Shown piece after piece: positions 43,265-53,666 of a stretch of DNA of 64,000 bases; the stretch's first letter is position 1; each line of letters starts with the position of its first letter. The stretch comes from Nakamurella flavida (GTDB lineage Bacteria; Actinomycetota; Actinomycetes; Mycobacteriales; Nakamurellaceae): NCBI RefSeq assembly GCF_030811475.1, contig NZ_JAUSQV010000001.1, forward strand, positions 2,069,501-2,133,500, written 5' to 3'. The notes beneath the pieces were generated by a model, which made no database searches, was not told the origin of the DNA, and worked only from the letters and a program-made list of their open reading frames with translations. The translations under genes were made by a program, and so were the position numbers.

Positions 43265-44263
43265 ATGGAACGCCGCCGGGCAGGAGCAGGGGCCATCGCA
43301 GTGGCCGCCCTGCTCACCGTGCTGGTTCCCGCCCTGGGGGGACGCGCGATCCCCGGACAGCCCCAGGCGATCGACATCGCCGCCCCGCCGCAGATCGGCG
43401 ACTGCGTCCTCACCCCGCCCCGTCCGCCGTCCGGATTGTCCGGGCGGCTGACGACCGACGACGCCGGCCGGGTCCAGGTGGGCCCGTGCACCGGCCCGCG
43501 GTACGGCGAGGTGGTCGGCCTGCTCAGCGGACAGGTCCTCTCCAGCAGCCTGGACAGCGGCCGGAGCGCCGTGCCGGACGAGGACCTCGCCGGCGCGGCG
43601 TGCGATCGGATGGTCGAGGAGTACCAGGAGGTACCGCCCGAGCTCCGCGACGGAGCTCTGTACGCCGGCACCTGGGCCGCCCCGCTCTTCACCCCCACCC
43701 TGCCGATGCGGGCGGACGCCCTCCAGCGTGCGGCCGGCCGGGACTGGACGGCCTGCGTCGCTGTGCACTTCGCCGGCGGAACGGAGCTGGGCACCTTCCC
43801 CAGCACCCTCCGGGACAGCTACGGCACCGGGTCGCCGCCGCCGGGCTCCGGCGAGTGCGGTGATGCCATCGGCACCGGCACGGCTGCGAACGGGGCCGGT
43901 GCCGTGCTCAGCCCCGTTCCTTGCGATCGGCCACACCAGGTCCAGGTGTTCGGGTACGACCTCGCCGCCTCACTGGACGCCTTGTCGACCGACCCGGCGA
44001 CCGGCACGACCGCTCGGAGTGACGCCGACCTGCAGGCCAGTTGCGCCGGGCTCGTCGCCCTGCTCACCCGGATGCCCGACCCGACGGCGGGCGGCTCGCT
44101 CGCCGTCTCGGCCGGGTCGGCATCGGCGGCCGATCAGGGCGGCACAGGGCACTGGGTCGATCCGTCCCAGCCGGTCCGGCAGTGCCAGGTGATCGCGCCG
44201 GCCGGACGCCTGCTGTCGGGCACGCTGCTGGGCCTGGACCGGCGGCCCGTGCCCTGGGCCTGA
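43265..44263 (+). CDS. Secreted or membrane-anchored protein, septum-formation-like repeats
   Basis: A 332-residue protein with an N-terminal hydrophobic segment (AGAIAVAALLTVLVPALGG) that could be a signal peptide or anchor. The outside part has two similar Cys-containing blocks: GDCVLTPP ... VQVGPCTGPRYGEVVGL and GECGDAIG ... SPVPCDRPHQVQVFGY. This resembles the Septum_form pattern (GDC...V.C..PH..EV.G) of actinobacterial secreted proteins. Function unproven. Predicted leaderless. Convergent with the amylopullulanase gene. Confidence 0.6.
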   Translation: MERRRAGAGAIAVAALLTVLVPALGGRAIPGQPQAIDIAAPPQIGDCVLTPPRPPSGLSGRLTTDDAGRVQVGPCTGPRYGEVVGLLSGQVLSSSLDSGRSAVPDEDLAGAACDRMVEEYQEVPPELRDGALYAGTWAAPLFTPTLPMRADALQRAAGRDWTACVAVHFAGGTELGTFPSTLRDSYGTGSPPPGSGECGDAIGTGTAANGAGAVLSPVPCDRPHQVQVFGYDLAASLDALSTDPATGTTARSDADLQASCAGLVALLTRMPDPTAGGSLAVSAGSASAADQGGTGHWVDPSQPVRQCQVIAPAGRLLSGTLLGLDRRPVPWA

Positions 44264-44289
44264 CTCCGGCCCGTCCGCCGCAGACGCCA

Positions 44290-44321
44290 CCGGGCCGGCC
44301 CCCGTGGGGGAACCGGCCCGG
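44290..44321. terminator. Hairpin terminator between convergent genes
   Basis: 9-bp stem CCGGGCCGG / CCGGCCCGG with an inner CCCC/GGGG stem and a two-base AA bulge, in the 86-bp convergent gap. Confidence 0.7.
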
Positions 44322-44349
44322 CGCGATGCTGTCCTGCTCGATCGGCGGA

Positions 44350-47300
44350 TCAGCCCTCGAAGACCGCCACGGTCCGCGCGGGCACGGTCACTCCCCCGGC
44401 CCCGACGGTGGACTGCTTGACCACGGCGTCGGACCCGGCGGCCTGCACGGCACTGAGCGCCATCCCGGTGGTGTCGGCCACCGGCACGGTCTGCTCCGCG
44501 GCGGAAGCGTTGAACACGACCACGATGCGGTCACGGTCCGGATCGACGTCGGGCCCGACGGTGTCGTCGATGACCATCACGATCACCCCGGCCGTCTGGT
44601 CCGGCCCACCGAACGGGAACGACACCTTCTGCTCGATCAGTTCGGCGGACCCGAGTCGGAACAACGGCGAGGAGAACCGCAGCTTGAGCAGGTCCTGCGC
44701 ACCGGCGGTGGCCGCGGCCATGTCCGCCGCCTGCGGGCGCAGGGCGGTGTTCGCCAACAGCGGGGCCATGAACGGCCACTTGGCCTCGTTGTCGGTGGCC
44801 GGCGGCAGACCGGAACCGAAGGTGTTCTCCTGCCCGGTCCAGTCGATCCGGTTGAACCAATCGCCGCTGTTGAACGAGTTGCGGTCCAACGACTTCGACC
44901 GCAGCAGGTCGACCCCGGCGTGCCAGAGCATCGGCCCCTGGCTCAGCGCCGTGGTGGACAGCGACACCGTGTTCATCCGCACCCGGTCGGCCATCGTGGT
45001 GGCCACCGGCAGCTTCAGCGTCAACGAGTCGAACAGCGTCTCGTTGTCGTGCGCGTCCACGTAGGTGATCACCTCGGACGGGTCCGCGGTGTACCCGACC
45101 GGCGCCGAACCCTCGGCCCCGTAGGGGATCTCGCCGCCGGTGACGGTGGCCCCGGTGCGGTCGACGAGCGGGTAGTCCCGCAGGTTGCCCGTCAACCCGA
45201 CCTTGATCCAGTCCTGGTACTGCAGCAGGGTCTGCTTCGCCGCATCCCCGTCGTTGGCGGCCAGCGCGTTCGGGTCGGTGAACAGCCCGGAGCCGAAGCC
45301 CTGCACCCGCGGATCCTCGTCGAACGGTCCGCCGCCGCGCACCCCGTCCCGCAGTCGGTCGTTGAACGTGCCGATGCCGGTACCGGCCATGTTGGCCTGG
45401 GTGGCCTGCTCGAACCGGGCGTTGTCGGCGACCTCGCCGAAGTTCCAGCCCTCGCCGTAGACGTAGACCTTCTTCCCGTCCACGCCGTCCCTGGCCACGG
45501 TGAGCGCGTCCAGCGCGGCCCGCACCTTGAGCAGGGTGGCCTTGCTGTGGTGACCCATCAGGTCGAAGCGGAACCCGTCGACCTTGTACTGCACGGCCCA
45601 GGTGACGATCGAGTCGACGAGCAGCTTCTCCATCATCGCGTGCTCGGAGGCGGTGTTGGCGCAACAGGTGGAGGTCTCCAGGGCGCCGGTGGCCGAGAGC
45701 CGCTGGTAGTACCCGGGAACCACCTTGTCCAGGACCGAGGTCGGGTCCTGACCGGAGGAGGCGGTGTGGTTGTAGACCACGTCCATCACCACCCGCAGAC
45801 CGGCACGGTTCAGCCCGGCCACCATCTGGCGGAACTCCCGGGTCCGGCCGGCACCGTCCGGGTTCGTCGCGTACGAACCCTCCGGGGTCGTGTAGTGGAA
45901 CGGGTCGTACCCCCAGTTGAATCCGTCGGTGCCGGCCACGGCGTCGACGCACTCCTGCTGCGCGGTACCGGCCGGGTCGGCCGCGGACAACGCGGCCAGG
46001 TCGCAGGCCGGGGTCTGCTGCGCCGCGCGGCGCTCCTCGATGGTGGCGATGTCGAACGCGGGCAACAGGTGCACCGTGTTCAGGCCGGCGTCGGCCAGCT
46101 GGGTCAGGTGCGTCATGCCCGCCGACTCCGGGTGGGTGAAGGCCAGGTAGGTCCCGCGCTCGGCCTCCGGGACGGTCTCGTCGGAGATGGAGAAGTCCCG
46201 GATCTGCAGCTCGTAGATGCTGGAGTCCTCCGGCTGGGCCAGATCCGGCTTGGGCAGGGAGTTCCAGCCGGCCGGCTTCAATGCGGACGAGGACAGATCC
46301 GCCACCACCGAGCGCTCGGAATTGGTGGTCAAGGCGATGCTGTACGGGTCGGTGACCGTGGTCGTCCGGACCTCACCCGCGGACGGCACGTACACCGTGA
46401 CGTCGTAGGCGTAGGTCGCCCCGATCCACCAGGGCAGGCCGACGCCGGTCCACACGCCGTTGCGGTCCCGGTACATCGGGATCAACCGCTCGGGCGAGGC
46501 GCCCGGCGGGTCGATGCGCAGGGACACCGCGGATGCGGTCGGCGCCCAGAGCTTCATCACGGGCAGCGGGATCCGCAGGAAGCCGAGCCGGATGGTGCGG
46601 AAGCTCAACCCCAGCGTCTCGTTCCTGGCGCCCGGGTAGAGATCGTCGAGCACGCCCGGGATCTGCACGCCGGTCGCGTCCACCAGGGCGCCGGTGTCGT
46701 CGAACGCGGCCACGGCGAGCTGCCCGGAGGTCAGCGCCCGCAGCAGGTTCGCGTCGGCCGCGTCGGAGTCCCGCAGCCGCAGCGTGTCGTACGCCGCGAG
46801 CTGCGGCCAGGTGCCGGCCAGGTCGGCGGGCAGCCCCGCCGGATCGCGGGTGAGCGGGATGCTGTCGCCGCCGGTGATCGCCTCGGCGTCCAGACCGAGA
46901 CCGCCGGTCGGGGCGGAGTACAGCCGGAACGTCCAGCCCGCCGCCTCCGCCGGGAGGTCCCAGGCGAGCAGGCCGCGTCGGATCCACTGGCCCTTCGCCG
47001 CGGACAGATCGGCGGCCGTGTTCGCGGCACTGGTCACCGTGAGCACCTTCGTCGCGCTGTCGAAGCTGAAGCGCACCACCGCGCCGTCGGTCACCGTGAA
47101 CGGGATGTTCGCGCCGCCCGGAGCGCCGCCGGCGCCGTAGTTCTCGTCGAAGCTCAGACCCACCGTCGCCTTGGTCTCGTACGACCCGGCCGGCAGGGAG
47201 GCGGTGGCGAAGGTGAAGATCCCGTCGCCGTCCGGGTCCTGCAGCCAGCTGCGCAGGCAGTCCGGCGACCAGTCGGCCGGGCAGCCGAGTTCGGACTGGA

Positions 47301-50229
47301 ACGACCCGGCGGCCGTGACGATCGGCGTCTGCAGATCGGTGGTCACCCAGTGCGTGCCGTGGTCGTAGTAGAAGGTGACCTCGGCCCCGCCCGCGGGGAT
47401 GACCAGCGGGATGTTGGCGCCGTTGAAGGCTCCGCCGGCGCCGTAGTTCTCGGTCCAGGCGTTGTCGATGGCGACCTTGTGCACGTAGCTGCCGGCCGGG
47501 ATCGTGAACGTGCCCGACCAGACGTCGTCGTCGCGCTTGGTCAGCTGGGCGTGGGGGCAGTCCGTCGACCAGTCGGCGGCGCAGCCGATCTCGCTGTTGA
47601 AGTCACCCGGCACGGAGACCGCGTCGGGCTGCTCCACGGGGCCGCCGGGCTGGCCGGGGTCGACCGGCGCGGGGGCCGGGTCGCCGACCACCGCGGAGGT
47701 GGCGGCGACGGACAGGTTGCCCGAGTTGTCCTTCAGCACCGCCCGATACTCCACCACGGTGCCCTTGGCCAGGCCCTGCACGTCGTGGAACACCCGGTAG
47801 GGGGCGTTGTCGTCGGTACCCAGCGGGGTCCAGTCGGTGGTGCCGGCGGGCCGCCAGGCCAGCGACACCTCGTTGAAGCCGCCGGCCGGGACGGATACGC
47901 CGACCTCGGCGCGACCACCGACGGTGCTGCCGGCGGCTTGGGTGAACACCATCGCCGGGGCGGCGGCGGAGGCGGGGATCGGTGCGGCCGCCTTCCACAC
48001 CGCGACCGACAGCGGCGGCACGGTCACGGTGACCCGGCCCTCGTCGTCGGCGGTGAGACCGGCGGACCCGGACGGGTACAGCCCGCCGAAGGAGCCTCCG
48101 GGAGTGAACGTGTCGAACGTGGCGGTGGCGCTCTGCTCGGAGTTGTTGGCCGCGACCACGTACTCGACCTGGTCGGTGGCGTCGATGCGGCTGAAGGCGT
48201 AGATGCCTGCGGAGTTCGAGGAGTAGCGGTGGATCTGCGCGCCGTCGGCCAGCGCCGGGTTGGCGGTGCGCAGGGCGGACACCTCGGCGATGTGGGTGAA
48301 CACGGGGTTGTCGGTGCCGAAGTTGTCCTGTGCGGTGGTGGCGTCGGTGCCGATCAGGTCGTCGTCGTTGTAGCTCGCGACCTGACTGGGGAACATGTCC
48401 TGCCGGGCGTTCTGATCACCGCCCGGGTCACCGACGAAGCCCTGCTCGTCGCCGTAGTAGACGACCGGCTGGCCGCGCGTCAGGTACATGAGCGAATGGG
48501 CCAGCTCGTCCCGGTCCAACAGTTCGGCCGGATCCACCGGACCGTCCGCGGCGATCGAGTCCGTCAGGAACCGTCCGATGCGGCCCATGTCGTGGTTGCC
48601 CAGGAAGGTGGGCGTGGAATACACGTTGGAATTGGCGTCGGTGTAGTAGTCGTCGCCCGCGAACAGGTCGCGCAGGCCGCTGGTCGGCTTGCCCTGGGCG
48701 AAGCCCGTCGCCGAGCTCTGGAATCCGAAGTCCAGGGTGGCCTGCAGGTCTCCCTCGGTGGTGAACCGGGACATGTTGGCCGGGTTCGCGTCGTAGACCT
48801 CGCCGAACATGAAGAACTTGTCCTTGCCGACCGTGGCCGCAGCAGCCCGCATCGCCGGCGAGAACTTCTGCCAGAACTCGATGTTCACGTGCTTGACGGT
48901 GTCGATGCGGAACCCGTCGATGCCGTACTCGGCCCAGTAGGAGTAGACGTCGATGAGCTTGTCGATGACGTCAGGGTTCTCGGTGAACAGGTCGTCCAGA
49001 CCGACGAAGTCACCGTAGATGTCGCTCTCGCCGCCGTCGAAGGCTGCGTTGCCGCGGTTGTGGTAGTAGGTCGGGTCGTTCAGCCAGGACGGCACCTTGA
49101 CCGTGCGGTCGGCCTCGGTCGGGAACGTCGGCGGGTACGGGAACGACACGGCCGGATCGAGCGTCGGGAAGGTGTCGCCGCCGGCGTAGTCGCGGTCGTC
49201 GAACGGCGCCCCCGAGGCGTCCCGGTAGGGCTGGTCGGCCTTGGTGATGTAGGTGCCGGGCGTGCTGATCACGTCGGCCGTGTGGTTGGCGATGATGTCG
49301 AAGAAGACTTTCATGCCCTTGGCGTGGGCGGCGTCGATGAGCGCGGTCAGATCCTCGTTGGTGCCCAGGTGGGGGTCGATCTGGGTGAAGTCGGTGATCC
49401 AGTAGCCGTGGTAGCCGGCGCTGATGCCGTCACCCTCGCCCTGGACGGGCTTGTTCTTGAACGACGGGGTCAGCCACACCGAGGTGATCCCGAGATCCTG
49501 CAGGTAGTCCAGCTTCTCGGTGATCCCGTTGATGTCGCCACCGTGGTAGAAGCCCTTGGCGGTGGGGTCGAACCCGGTGGTCAGCCGCTCGTCGCCGGCC
49601 GGGGTGCCCTCCGGCACGACGTAGCCGCCGGTGTCGTTGGTCGGATCGGAGTTGGCGAACCGGTCGGCCATGACGAAGTAGAACTGCTCGCGGGTCAGGT
49701 CGTCGCGCAGGCTGCTGCCGGCCAGGGCGGCGTCGGAGTCCTGCAGGCCGGGCTGCGCCTCCGTCGGCGTCATCGAGATCTGGTGGCCGACCTGGTCGAA
49801 GGTGAAGGTGATCGAGGTCGGGCCGTCGAGCACCACGGGGATGTTGGCACCGTTCTCGGCGCCGCCCAGCCCGTAGTTCTCGTCCCAGCTGCCGTTCAGC
49901 GCGATCTTGAACTCGTAGCTGCCCGCGGGGAGCGCGAACGAGGCACTGGAGGTGCCGTCACCGTCGTCGGTCAGCACGGTCTCCAGGCACGCCGGATCCC
50001 AGTCGGCCGGGCAGCCCAACTCGCTCTGCAGGCTGCCGGCGAGGGAGGCGACGACCGGTGCGGCGGCGGCGCGGACGGCCGGGGCCTGCGGTGCGAGGGG
50101 TGCGGCAGCTGCGGGCACGGCGCCGAGCAGGGAGGCGCCGAGGGTCAGCGCGGTGAGCGCGGCCAGCGCGCGGCGCGGCCCCCGTCGGTGTCGTGTGTGA
50201 GATCCGAGTGGGGTACCGACGACCGACAT
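44350..50229 (-). CDS. Secreted bifunctional amylopullulanase (two GH13 catalytic domains)
   Basis: A 1959-residue exported enzyme. Order: signal peptide (1-~43), X25-type module (~58-155), alpha-amylase GH13 domain (~175-750) with region I DIIANH, nucleophile D443 (GFRID), acid E477 (FMFGEV), D547 (GNHD); a Fn3/CBM-like segment (~760-850); two more X25-type modules (~875-965 and ~968-1065); a pullulanase N-domain and CBM48-like region (~1075-1330); then type-I pullulanase GH13 (~1335-1900) with FNWGYDP, DVVYNH, nucleophile D1556 (GFRFD), acid E1593 (YGEGWN), D1728 (HDNE). It should cut alpha-1,4 and alpha-1,6 bonds of starch, glycogen or pullulan outside the cell. All catalytic residues are intact. 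GGGAG lies 7 nt before the ATG. Confidence 0.93.
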   Translation of the reverse strand: MSVVGTPLGSHTRHRRGPRRALAALTALTLGASLLGAVPAAAAPLAPQAPAVRAAAAPVVASLAGSLQSELGCPADWDPACLETVLTDDGDGTSSASFALPAGSYEFKIALNGSWDENYGLGGAENGANIPVVLDGPTSITFTFDQVGHQISMTPTEAQPGLQDSDAALAGSSLRDDLTREQFYFVMADRFANSDPTNDTGGYVVPEGTPAGDERLTTGFDPTAKGFYHGGDINGITEKLDYLQDLGITSVWLTPSFKNKPVQGEGDGISAGYHGYWITDFTQIDPHLGTNEDLTALIDAAHAKGMKVFFDIIANHTADVISTPGTYITKADQPYRDASGAPFDDRDYAGGDTFPTLDPAVSFPYPPTFPTEADRTVKVPSWLNDPTYYHNRGNAAFDGGESDIYGDFVGLDDLFTENPDVIDKLIDVYSYWAEYGIDGFRIDTVKHVNIEFWQKFSPAMRAAAATVGKDKFFMFGEVYDANPANMSRFTTEGDLQATLDFGFQSSATGFAQGKPTSGLRDLFAGDDYYTDANSNVYSTPTFLGNHDMGRIGRFLTDSIAADGPVDPAELLDRDELAHSLMYLTRGQPVVYYGDEQGFVGDPGGDQNARQDMFPSQVASYNDDDLIGTDATTAQDNFGTDNPVFTHIAEVSALRTANPALADGAQIHRYSSNSAGIYAFSRIDATDQVEYVVAANNSEQSATATFDTFTPGGSFGGLYPSGSAGLTADDEGRVTVTVPPLSVAVWKAAAPIPASAAAPAMVFTQAAGSTVGGRAEVGVSVPAGGFNEVSLAWRPAGTTDWTPLGTDDNAPYRVFHDVQGLAKGTVVEYRAVLKDNSGNLSVAATSAVVGDPAPAPVDPGQPGGPVEQPDAVSVPGDFNSEIGCAADWSTDCPHAQLTKRDDDVWSGTFTIPAGSYVHKVAIDNAWTENYGAGGAFNGANIPLVIPAGGAEVTFYYDHGTHWVTTDLQTPIVTAAGSFQSELGCPADWSPDCLRSWLQDPDGDGIFTFATASLPAGSYETKATVGLSFDENYGAGGAPGGANIPFTVTDGAVVRFSFDSATKVLTVTSAANTAADLSAAKGQWIRRGLLAWDLPAEAAGWTFRLYSAPTGGLGLDAEAITGGDSIPLTRDPAGLPADLAGTWPQLAAYDTLRLRDSDAADANLLRALTSGQLAVAAFDDTGALVDATGVQIPGVLDDLYPGARNETLGLSFRTIRLGFLRIPLPVMKLWAPTASAVSLRIDPPGASPERLIPMYRDRNGVWTGVGLPWWIGATYAYDVTVYVPSAGEVRTTTVTDPYSIALTTNSERSVVADLSSSALKPAGWNSLPKPDLAQPEDSSIYELQIRDFSISDETVPEAERGTYLAFTHPESAGMTHLTQLADAGLNTVHLLPAFDIATIEERRAAQQTPACDLAALSAADPAGTAQQECVDAVAGTDGFNWGYDPFHYTTPEGSYATNPDGAGRTREFRQMVAGLNRAGLRVVMDVVYNHTASSGQDPTSVLDKVVPGYYQRLSATGALETSTCCANTASEHAMMEKLLVDSIVTWAVQYKVDGFRFDLMGHHSKATLLKVRAALDALTVARDGVDGKKVYVYGEGWNFGEVADNARFEQATQANMAGTGIGTFNDRLRDGVRGGGPFDEDPRVQGFGSGLFTDPNALAANDGDAAKQTLLQYQDWIKVGLTGNLRDYPLVDRTGATVTGGEIPYGAEGSAPVGYTADPSEVITYVDAHDNETLFDSLTLKLPVATTMADRVRMNTVSLSTTALSQGPMLWHAGVDLLRSKSLDRNSFNSGDWFNRIDWTGQENTFGSGLPPATDNEAKWPFMAPLLANTALRPQAADMAAATAGAQDLLKLRFSSPLFRLGSAELIEQKVSFPFGGPDQTAGVIVMVIDDTVGPDVDPDRDRIVVVFNASAAEQTVPVADTTGMALSAVQAAGSDAVVKQSTVGAGGVTVPARTVAVFEG

Positions 50230-50269
50230 GCACAGGCTCCCGACGCTGGGTAGTTGTGAATCAGGTGTG

Positions 50270-50298
50270 ACGCTAACCACCGGATCGGGTGACGGCAA
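50270..50298 (-). promoter_or_regulatory. Promoter of the amylopullulanase gene
   Basis: Minus strand: TTGCCG (50298-50293), 17-nt spacer, TAGCGT (50275-50270), giving a ~34-nt leader before the ATG at 50229. The -35 is the same hexamer as in the XRE-cupin promoter. Confidence 0.5.
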
Positions 50299-50357
50299 TT
50301 CCCGGCAGGTCACGAAACAGCTGTGCCGGGCGTCGTCGCGGGGGGAAGGATCACGGG

Positions 50358-51074
50358 ATGACGCGACCGGTGATCGGCATCAGCACCTACCGGGTGCCCG
50401 CGACCTGGGGCATCTGGCAGGGCGTGGACGCCGCCGTGCTCCCGGCCGCGTACGCCGACGCGGTGAGCCGGGGCGGGGCCACCCCCGTGCTGATCCCCCC
50501 GCTGGGTGTCGCCGACGAGGTGGACGCGGTGGTGGCCCGGCTCGACGGCCTGGTCATCGCCGGCGGCTCCGACGTCAACCCCTCCCGCTACGGACAGGAC
50601 CCGCACCCGGCCACCGCCGGCTGGCGCGACGACCGGGACGTCAGCGAGCTCGCCCTGCTGAACTCCGCCGAGGACCGCGGGGTCCCGGTGCTGGGCATCT
50701 GTCGGGGCATGCAGCTGTTGGCCGTGCAGGCGGGCGGCACGCTGCACCAGCATCTGCCCGACCTCGTCGGCCACGACGGGCACCGCCCGGGTGACCGCGC
50801 CTACGGTGCGGTCGAGGTGGCGGTGACAGCCGGCTCGCGCGTGGCCGACATCCTCGGGGCGGACGCCACCGTCCCCTGTCACCACCATCAGGCCGTGGCC
50901 ACCCACCCCGGGTTCGTATCCGCGGCGTGGGCCGCGGACGGGACGCTGGAGGCGATGGAACGGCCGGGGGCGCGATTCTGCGTCGGGGTGCAGTGGCACC
51001 CGGAGACCGACACCGACCGGCGACTGTTCCGGGCGCTGGCCGACGCGGCGGAGCGGTACGCGGCCGAGAAGTGA
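50358..51074 (+). CDS. Gamma-glutamyl-gamma-aminobutyrate hydrolase family protein (class I GATase-like)
   Basis: A 238-residue peptidase-C26 enzyme: nucleophile C115 in GVPVLGICRGMQL, catalytic His and Glu in GVQWHPETD, and GLVIAGGSDVNPSRYG. The family cleaves gamma-glutamyl amides such as gamma-Glu-GABA in putrescine breakdown, but many actinobacterial members have other gamma-glutamyl substrates. A succinate-semialdehyde dehydrogenase that could act further down such a route is encoded 8 kb away. The ATG follows a purine-rich GGGGGAAGGA stretch. Confidence 0.87.
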   Translation: MTRPVIGISTYRVPATWGIWQGVDAAVLPAAYADAVSRGGATPVLIPPLGVADEVDAVVARLDGLVIAGGSDVNPSRYGQDPHPATAGWRDDRDVSELALLNSAEDRGVPVLGICRGMQLLAVQAGGTLHQHLPDLVGHDGHRPGDRAYGAVEVAVTAGSRVADILGADATVPCHHHQAVATHPGFVSAAWAADGTLEAMERPGARFCVGVQWHPETDTDRRLFRALADAAERYAAEK

Positions 51075-51201
51075 GTGCCGGCCGCCCCTCCCCGGACCGG
51101 TGGCGGGATCGGGGCCCACCGAAGGGCCCGCCCGGTCTAGGGTCGGCCCGACGGTTCCCCGGGACCGACCGACCCCCGCCCCCACACCTGACGAGGCCCC
51201 C

Positions 51202-52575
51202 ATGGACGAAGTCGCCCCCAGCGGCAGCGAGACCCAACTGATCGTCGCGGCCCTCGTCGGCATCGCGGCGATCATCACGTTGATCACCTGGCTGAAGGTG
51301 CACCCGTTCCTCGCCCTGCTCGTCGGCGCCATCGGGATCGGCATCGGTGCGGGGCTGTCCCCCGCCGACTCCATCGCCCAGTTCGCGGCCGGCTTCGGCT
51401 CGACCATGGGCGGCGTCGGCATCCTCATCGGCCTGGGCGCGATGTACGGGAAGCTGCTCGCCGACTCCGGCGGCGCCGATCGCATCGTGGACACCCTGGT
51501 CGGGGCGTCCAGTCAGAAGGCGCTGCCGTGGGTGATGGGCCTCGTCGGCGCGCTGATCGGGCTGCCCATGTTCTTCGAGGTCGGCCTGGTGCTGCTGATG
51601 CCGGTGATCATCCTGGTCGCCCGCCGCTCCGGTCTGCCGCTGATGAAGATCGCGATCCCGACGCTGGCCGGGCTGTCGGCCATGCACGGTCTGGTCCCGC
51701 CGCACCCCGGCCCGCTCGTCGCCATCACCACGCTGAACGCCAACCTGGGCCTGACCCTGGCGTTCGGCGTCATCGTGGCCATCCCGGCCGTGATCATCGC
51801 CGGCCCGCTGTTCAGCACGTTCGCCGCGCGCTGGGCGCCGGTCTCCGTCCCCGCCCTGTTCACCACCGGTGAGGACGCCGACGGCGCCGCCGCGAAGGAG
51901 CGCCCGCGCCCGTCGTTCGGCGCGGCGTTGTTCTCCATCCTGCTGCCCGTCGTCCTCATGCTGGCCAAGGCCATCGCCGACATCTGGGCCGAGGGATCGG
52001 ACGCGGCGTGGAAGTCGTTCCTGGACTTCGTCGGCACGCCGACCATCGCGCTGACCCTGGCCGTGATCGTCGGCATCGTCGTCCTCGGGCGCGGCGGTCG
52101 GATGGGCAAGGCGGGCATCTCCAGCACGCTGGAGCGCTCCCTGCCGCCGATCGCCGGCATCCTGCTCATCGTCGGCGCCGGCGGCGGACTCAAGCAGGTG
52201 CTCATCTACACCGGCATCGGCCAGGTCATCGCGGACGCGATCGAGGGCAGCAGTGTCTCCGTGCTGATCCTGGCGTGGCTCGTCGCGGTGTTCATCCGCA
52301 TAGCCACCGGGTCGGCCACCGTCGCCACCGTCACCGCGGCCGGCATCCTCACCCCCGTCGCCGCGGACCTCTCCACCCCGATGGTCTCGCTCATGGTGCT
52401 GGCCATCGGCGCCGGCTCGGTGTTCCTGTCCCACGTCAACGACGCCGGCTTCTGGCTGGTCAAGGAATACCTGGGCACGACGATCGGGCAGACGCTGAAG
52501 ACCTGGACCGTGCTGGAGTGCCTCATCTCGGTGTGCGGACTCGGCGGCGTGCTGGTCATCAGCATTTTCGTGTAG
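51202..52575 (+). CDS. Gluconate:H+ symporter family permease (GntP)
   Basis: A 457-residue membrane transporter with about 12-14 helices and GntP hallmarks (LIGLPMFFEVGLVLLMPVI, HGLVPPHPGPLVAI, ATGSATVATVTAAGIL, SHVNDAGFWLVKEYLG). It imports gluconate or related sugar acids with protons. No gluconate kinase gene is adjacent, so the actual substrate could be another hydroxy-acid. A TAGGGT at 51138-51143 may be its -10 box. I chose the ATG at 51202; in-frame sequence further upstream is Pro-rich and unconserved. Confidence 0.9.
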   Translation: MDEVAPSGSETQLIVAALVGIAAIITLITWLKVHPFLALLVGAIGIGIGAGLSPADSIAQFAAGFGSTMGGVGILIGLGAMYGKLLADSGGADRIVDTLVGASSQKALPWVMGLVGALIGLPMFFEVGLVLLMPVIILVARRSGLPLMKIAIPTLAGLSAMHGLVPPHPGPLVAITTLNANLGLTLAFGVIVAIPAVIIAGPLFSTFAARWAPVSVPALFTTGEDADGAAAKERPRPSFGAALFSILLPVVLMLAKAIADIWAEGSDAAWKSFLDFVGTPTIALTLAVIVGIVVLGRGGRMGKAGISSTLERSLPPIAGILLIVGAGGGLKQVLIYTGIGQVIADAIEGSSVSVLILAWLVAVFIRIATGSATVATVTAAGILTPVAADLSTPMVSLMVLAIGAGSVFLSHVNDAGFWLVKEYLGTTIGQTLKTWTVLECLISVCGLGGVLVISIFV

Positions 52576-52579
52576 CCGG

Positions 52580-53524
52580 GTGCGGCACTCCCTGCGCCGG
52601 GCGGCGGTGACGGCGGCGGTGCTCGCGCTGCTGCTGGCCGGCTGCACCGGGACCGGGTCGGTTCCGGCGCCGACCCCCGGGGGTGCGGCACCCTCGACCG
52701 GCGCCGCGGCACTGGTCGCCCCCTCCGGCCCGGCGGCGGAGGCGCTGGCCGGGTTGGCCGTCGCCGACCGGGCGCCCTCGACGGGGTACTCCCGGGACGC
52801 CTTCGGGCAACGCTGGGCCGACGTCGACCGCAACGGCTGCGACACCCGCAACGACGTGCTGGCCCGGGATCTCACCGACGTGGTGTTCCGGGCCGGATCG
52901 GCGTGCGTCGTCGCGTCGGGCGTCCTGGCCGACCCGTACACCGGGGCCGCGATGCCGTTCCTCCGGGGTGACGGCACCAGCGACGACATCCAGATCGACC
53001 ACGTCGTCGCGCTCGCCGCGGCCTGGCGCACCGGCGCCCAGAGCTGGGACGAGCCCACCCGCACGGCGTTCGCGAACGACCCGCTCAACCTGCTCGCCGT
53101 CGACGGTGACGCCAACCAGGCCAAGGGCGACAGCGACGCGGCCTCCTGGCTGCCGCCGGCCGCGACGGAACGCTGCCCGTACGTCGCGCGGCAGATCGCG
53201 GTGAAGCAGCGGTACGGGGCCTGGGTCACGCCGACCGAGCGCGACGCGATGACGGCGGTGCTGATCGGGTGCCCGGGCGAGGCGCTGCCCGGATCACCGG
53301 GCCTGACACCTACCCCGAGTACCTCGAGCACGGCCGTCCCGACCACGGCCCCGGTGGCCGGCTGCCTGATCAAGGGGAACATCAACGGCGACGGCGAACG
53401 GATCTACCACCTGCCCGGGAGCCGCTCCTACGACGAGACCCGCATCGACACCGACCGGGGCGAGCGGTGGCTCTGCACGGAGCAGGACGCCGTGGACGCG
53501 GGCTGGCGTGCCCCCCGCACATAG
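52580..53524 (+). CDS. HNH-nuclease-like (DUF1524) lipoprotein with C-terminal sunset domain
   Basis: A 314-residue exported protein. Lipobox LLAGC gives C22. The central nuclease-like domain has DDIQIDHVVALAAAWRTGA (HNH His after Asp), then FANDPLNLLAVDGDANQAKGD, the conserved Asn/Lys segment of secreted DUF1524 nucleases. The last ~55 residues (GCLIKGNINGDGERIYHLPG ... GERWLCTEQDAVDAGWR) match the small sunset domain attached to other secreted nucleases. It likely cuts extracellular DNA for nutrients or defence. The GTG start lies 4 bp after the GntP stop, so the two may be co-transcribed although unrelated in function. Confidence 0.85.
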   Translation: MRHSLRRAAVTAAVLALLLAGCTGTGSVPAPTPGGAAPSTGAAALVAPSGPAAEALAGLAVADRAPSTGYSRDAFGQRWADVDRNGCDTRNDVLARDLTDVVFRAGSACVVASGVLADPYTGAAMPFLRGDGTSDDIQIDHVVALAAAWRTGAQSWDEPTRTAFANDPLNLLAVDGDANQAKGDSDAASWLPPAATERCPYVARQIAVKQRYGAWVTPTERDAMTAVLIGCPGEALPGSPGLTPTPSTSSTAVPTTAPVAGCLIKGNINGDGERIYHLPGSRSYDETRIDTDRGERWLCTEQDAVDAGWRAPRT

Positions 53525-53646
53525 GGGCCGTTGCCACGCGGGCGCCGGCCTCGCTGAGCGGGGAATGCGGCTGCATGTCCGGTGCAGCCCGTCTCAGGCA
53601 CCGGGCCGGCGAGGACCACTCGTCGCTGTCCCAGGTGCTCCTCGGA

Positions 53647-53665
53647 TCGACCGACGGTCGGTCGA
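53647..53665. terminator. Short hairpin between convergent lipoprotein genes
   Basis: TCGACCGA / TCGGTCGA, 8-bp stem with a CGG loop, immediately after the stop of the Ser-rich lipoprotein gene. The rest of 53525-53666 shows no gene. Confidence 0.5.
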
Positions 53666-53666
53666 A

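Noticed and set aside
44041-50253. A 2070-codon open frame antisense to the amylopullulanase gene
   Set aside because: The sense strand encodes all motifs of two GH13 domains. The antisense frame is His/Val/Gly/Arg-rich without any motif, an artefact of very high GC in third positions. Similar shadows lie across cphA, the ABC genes and the MFS gene.
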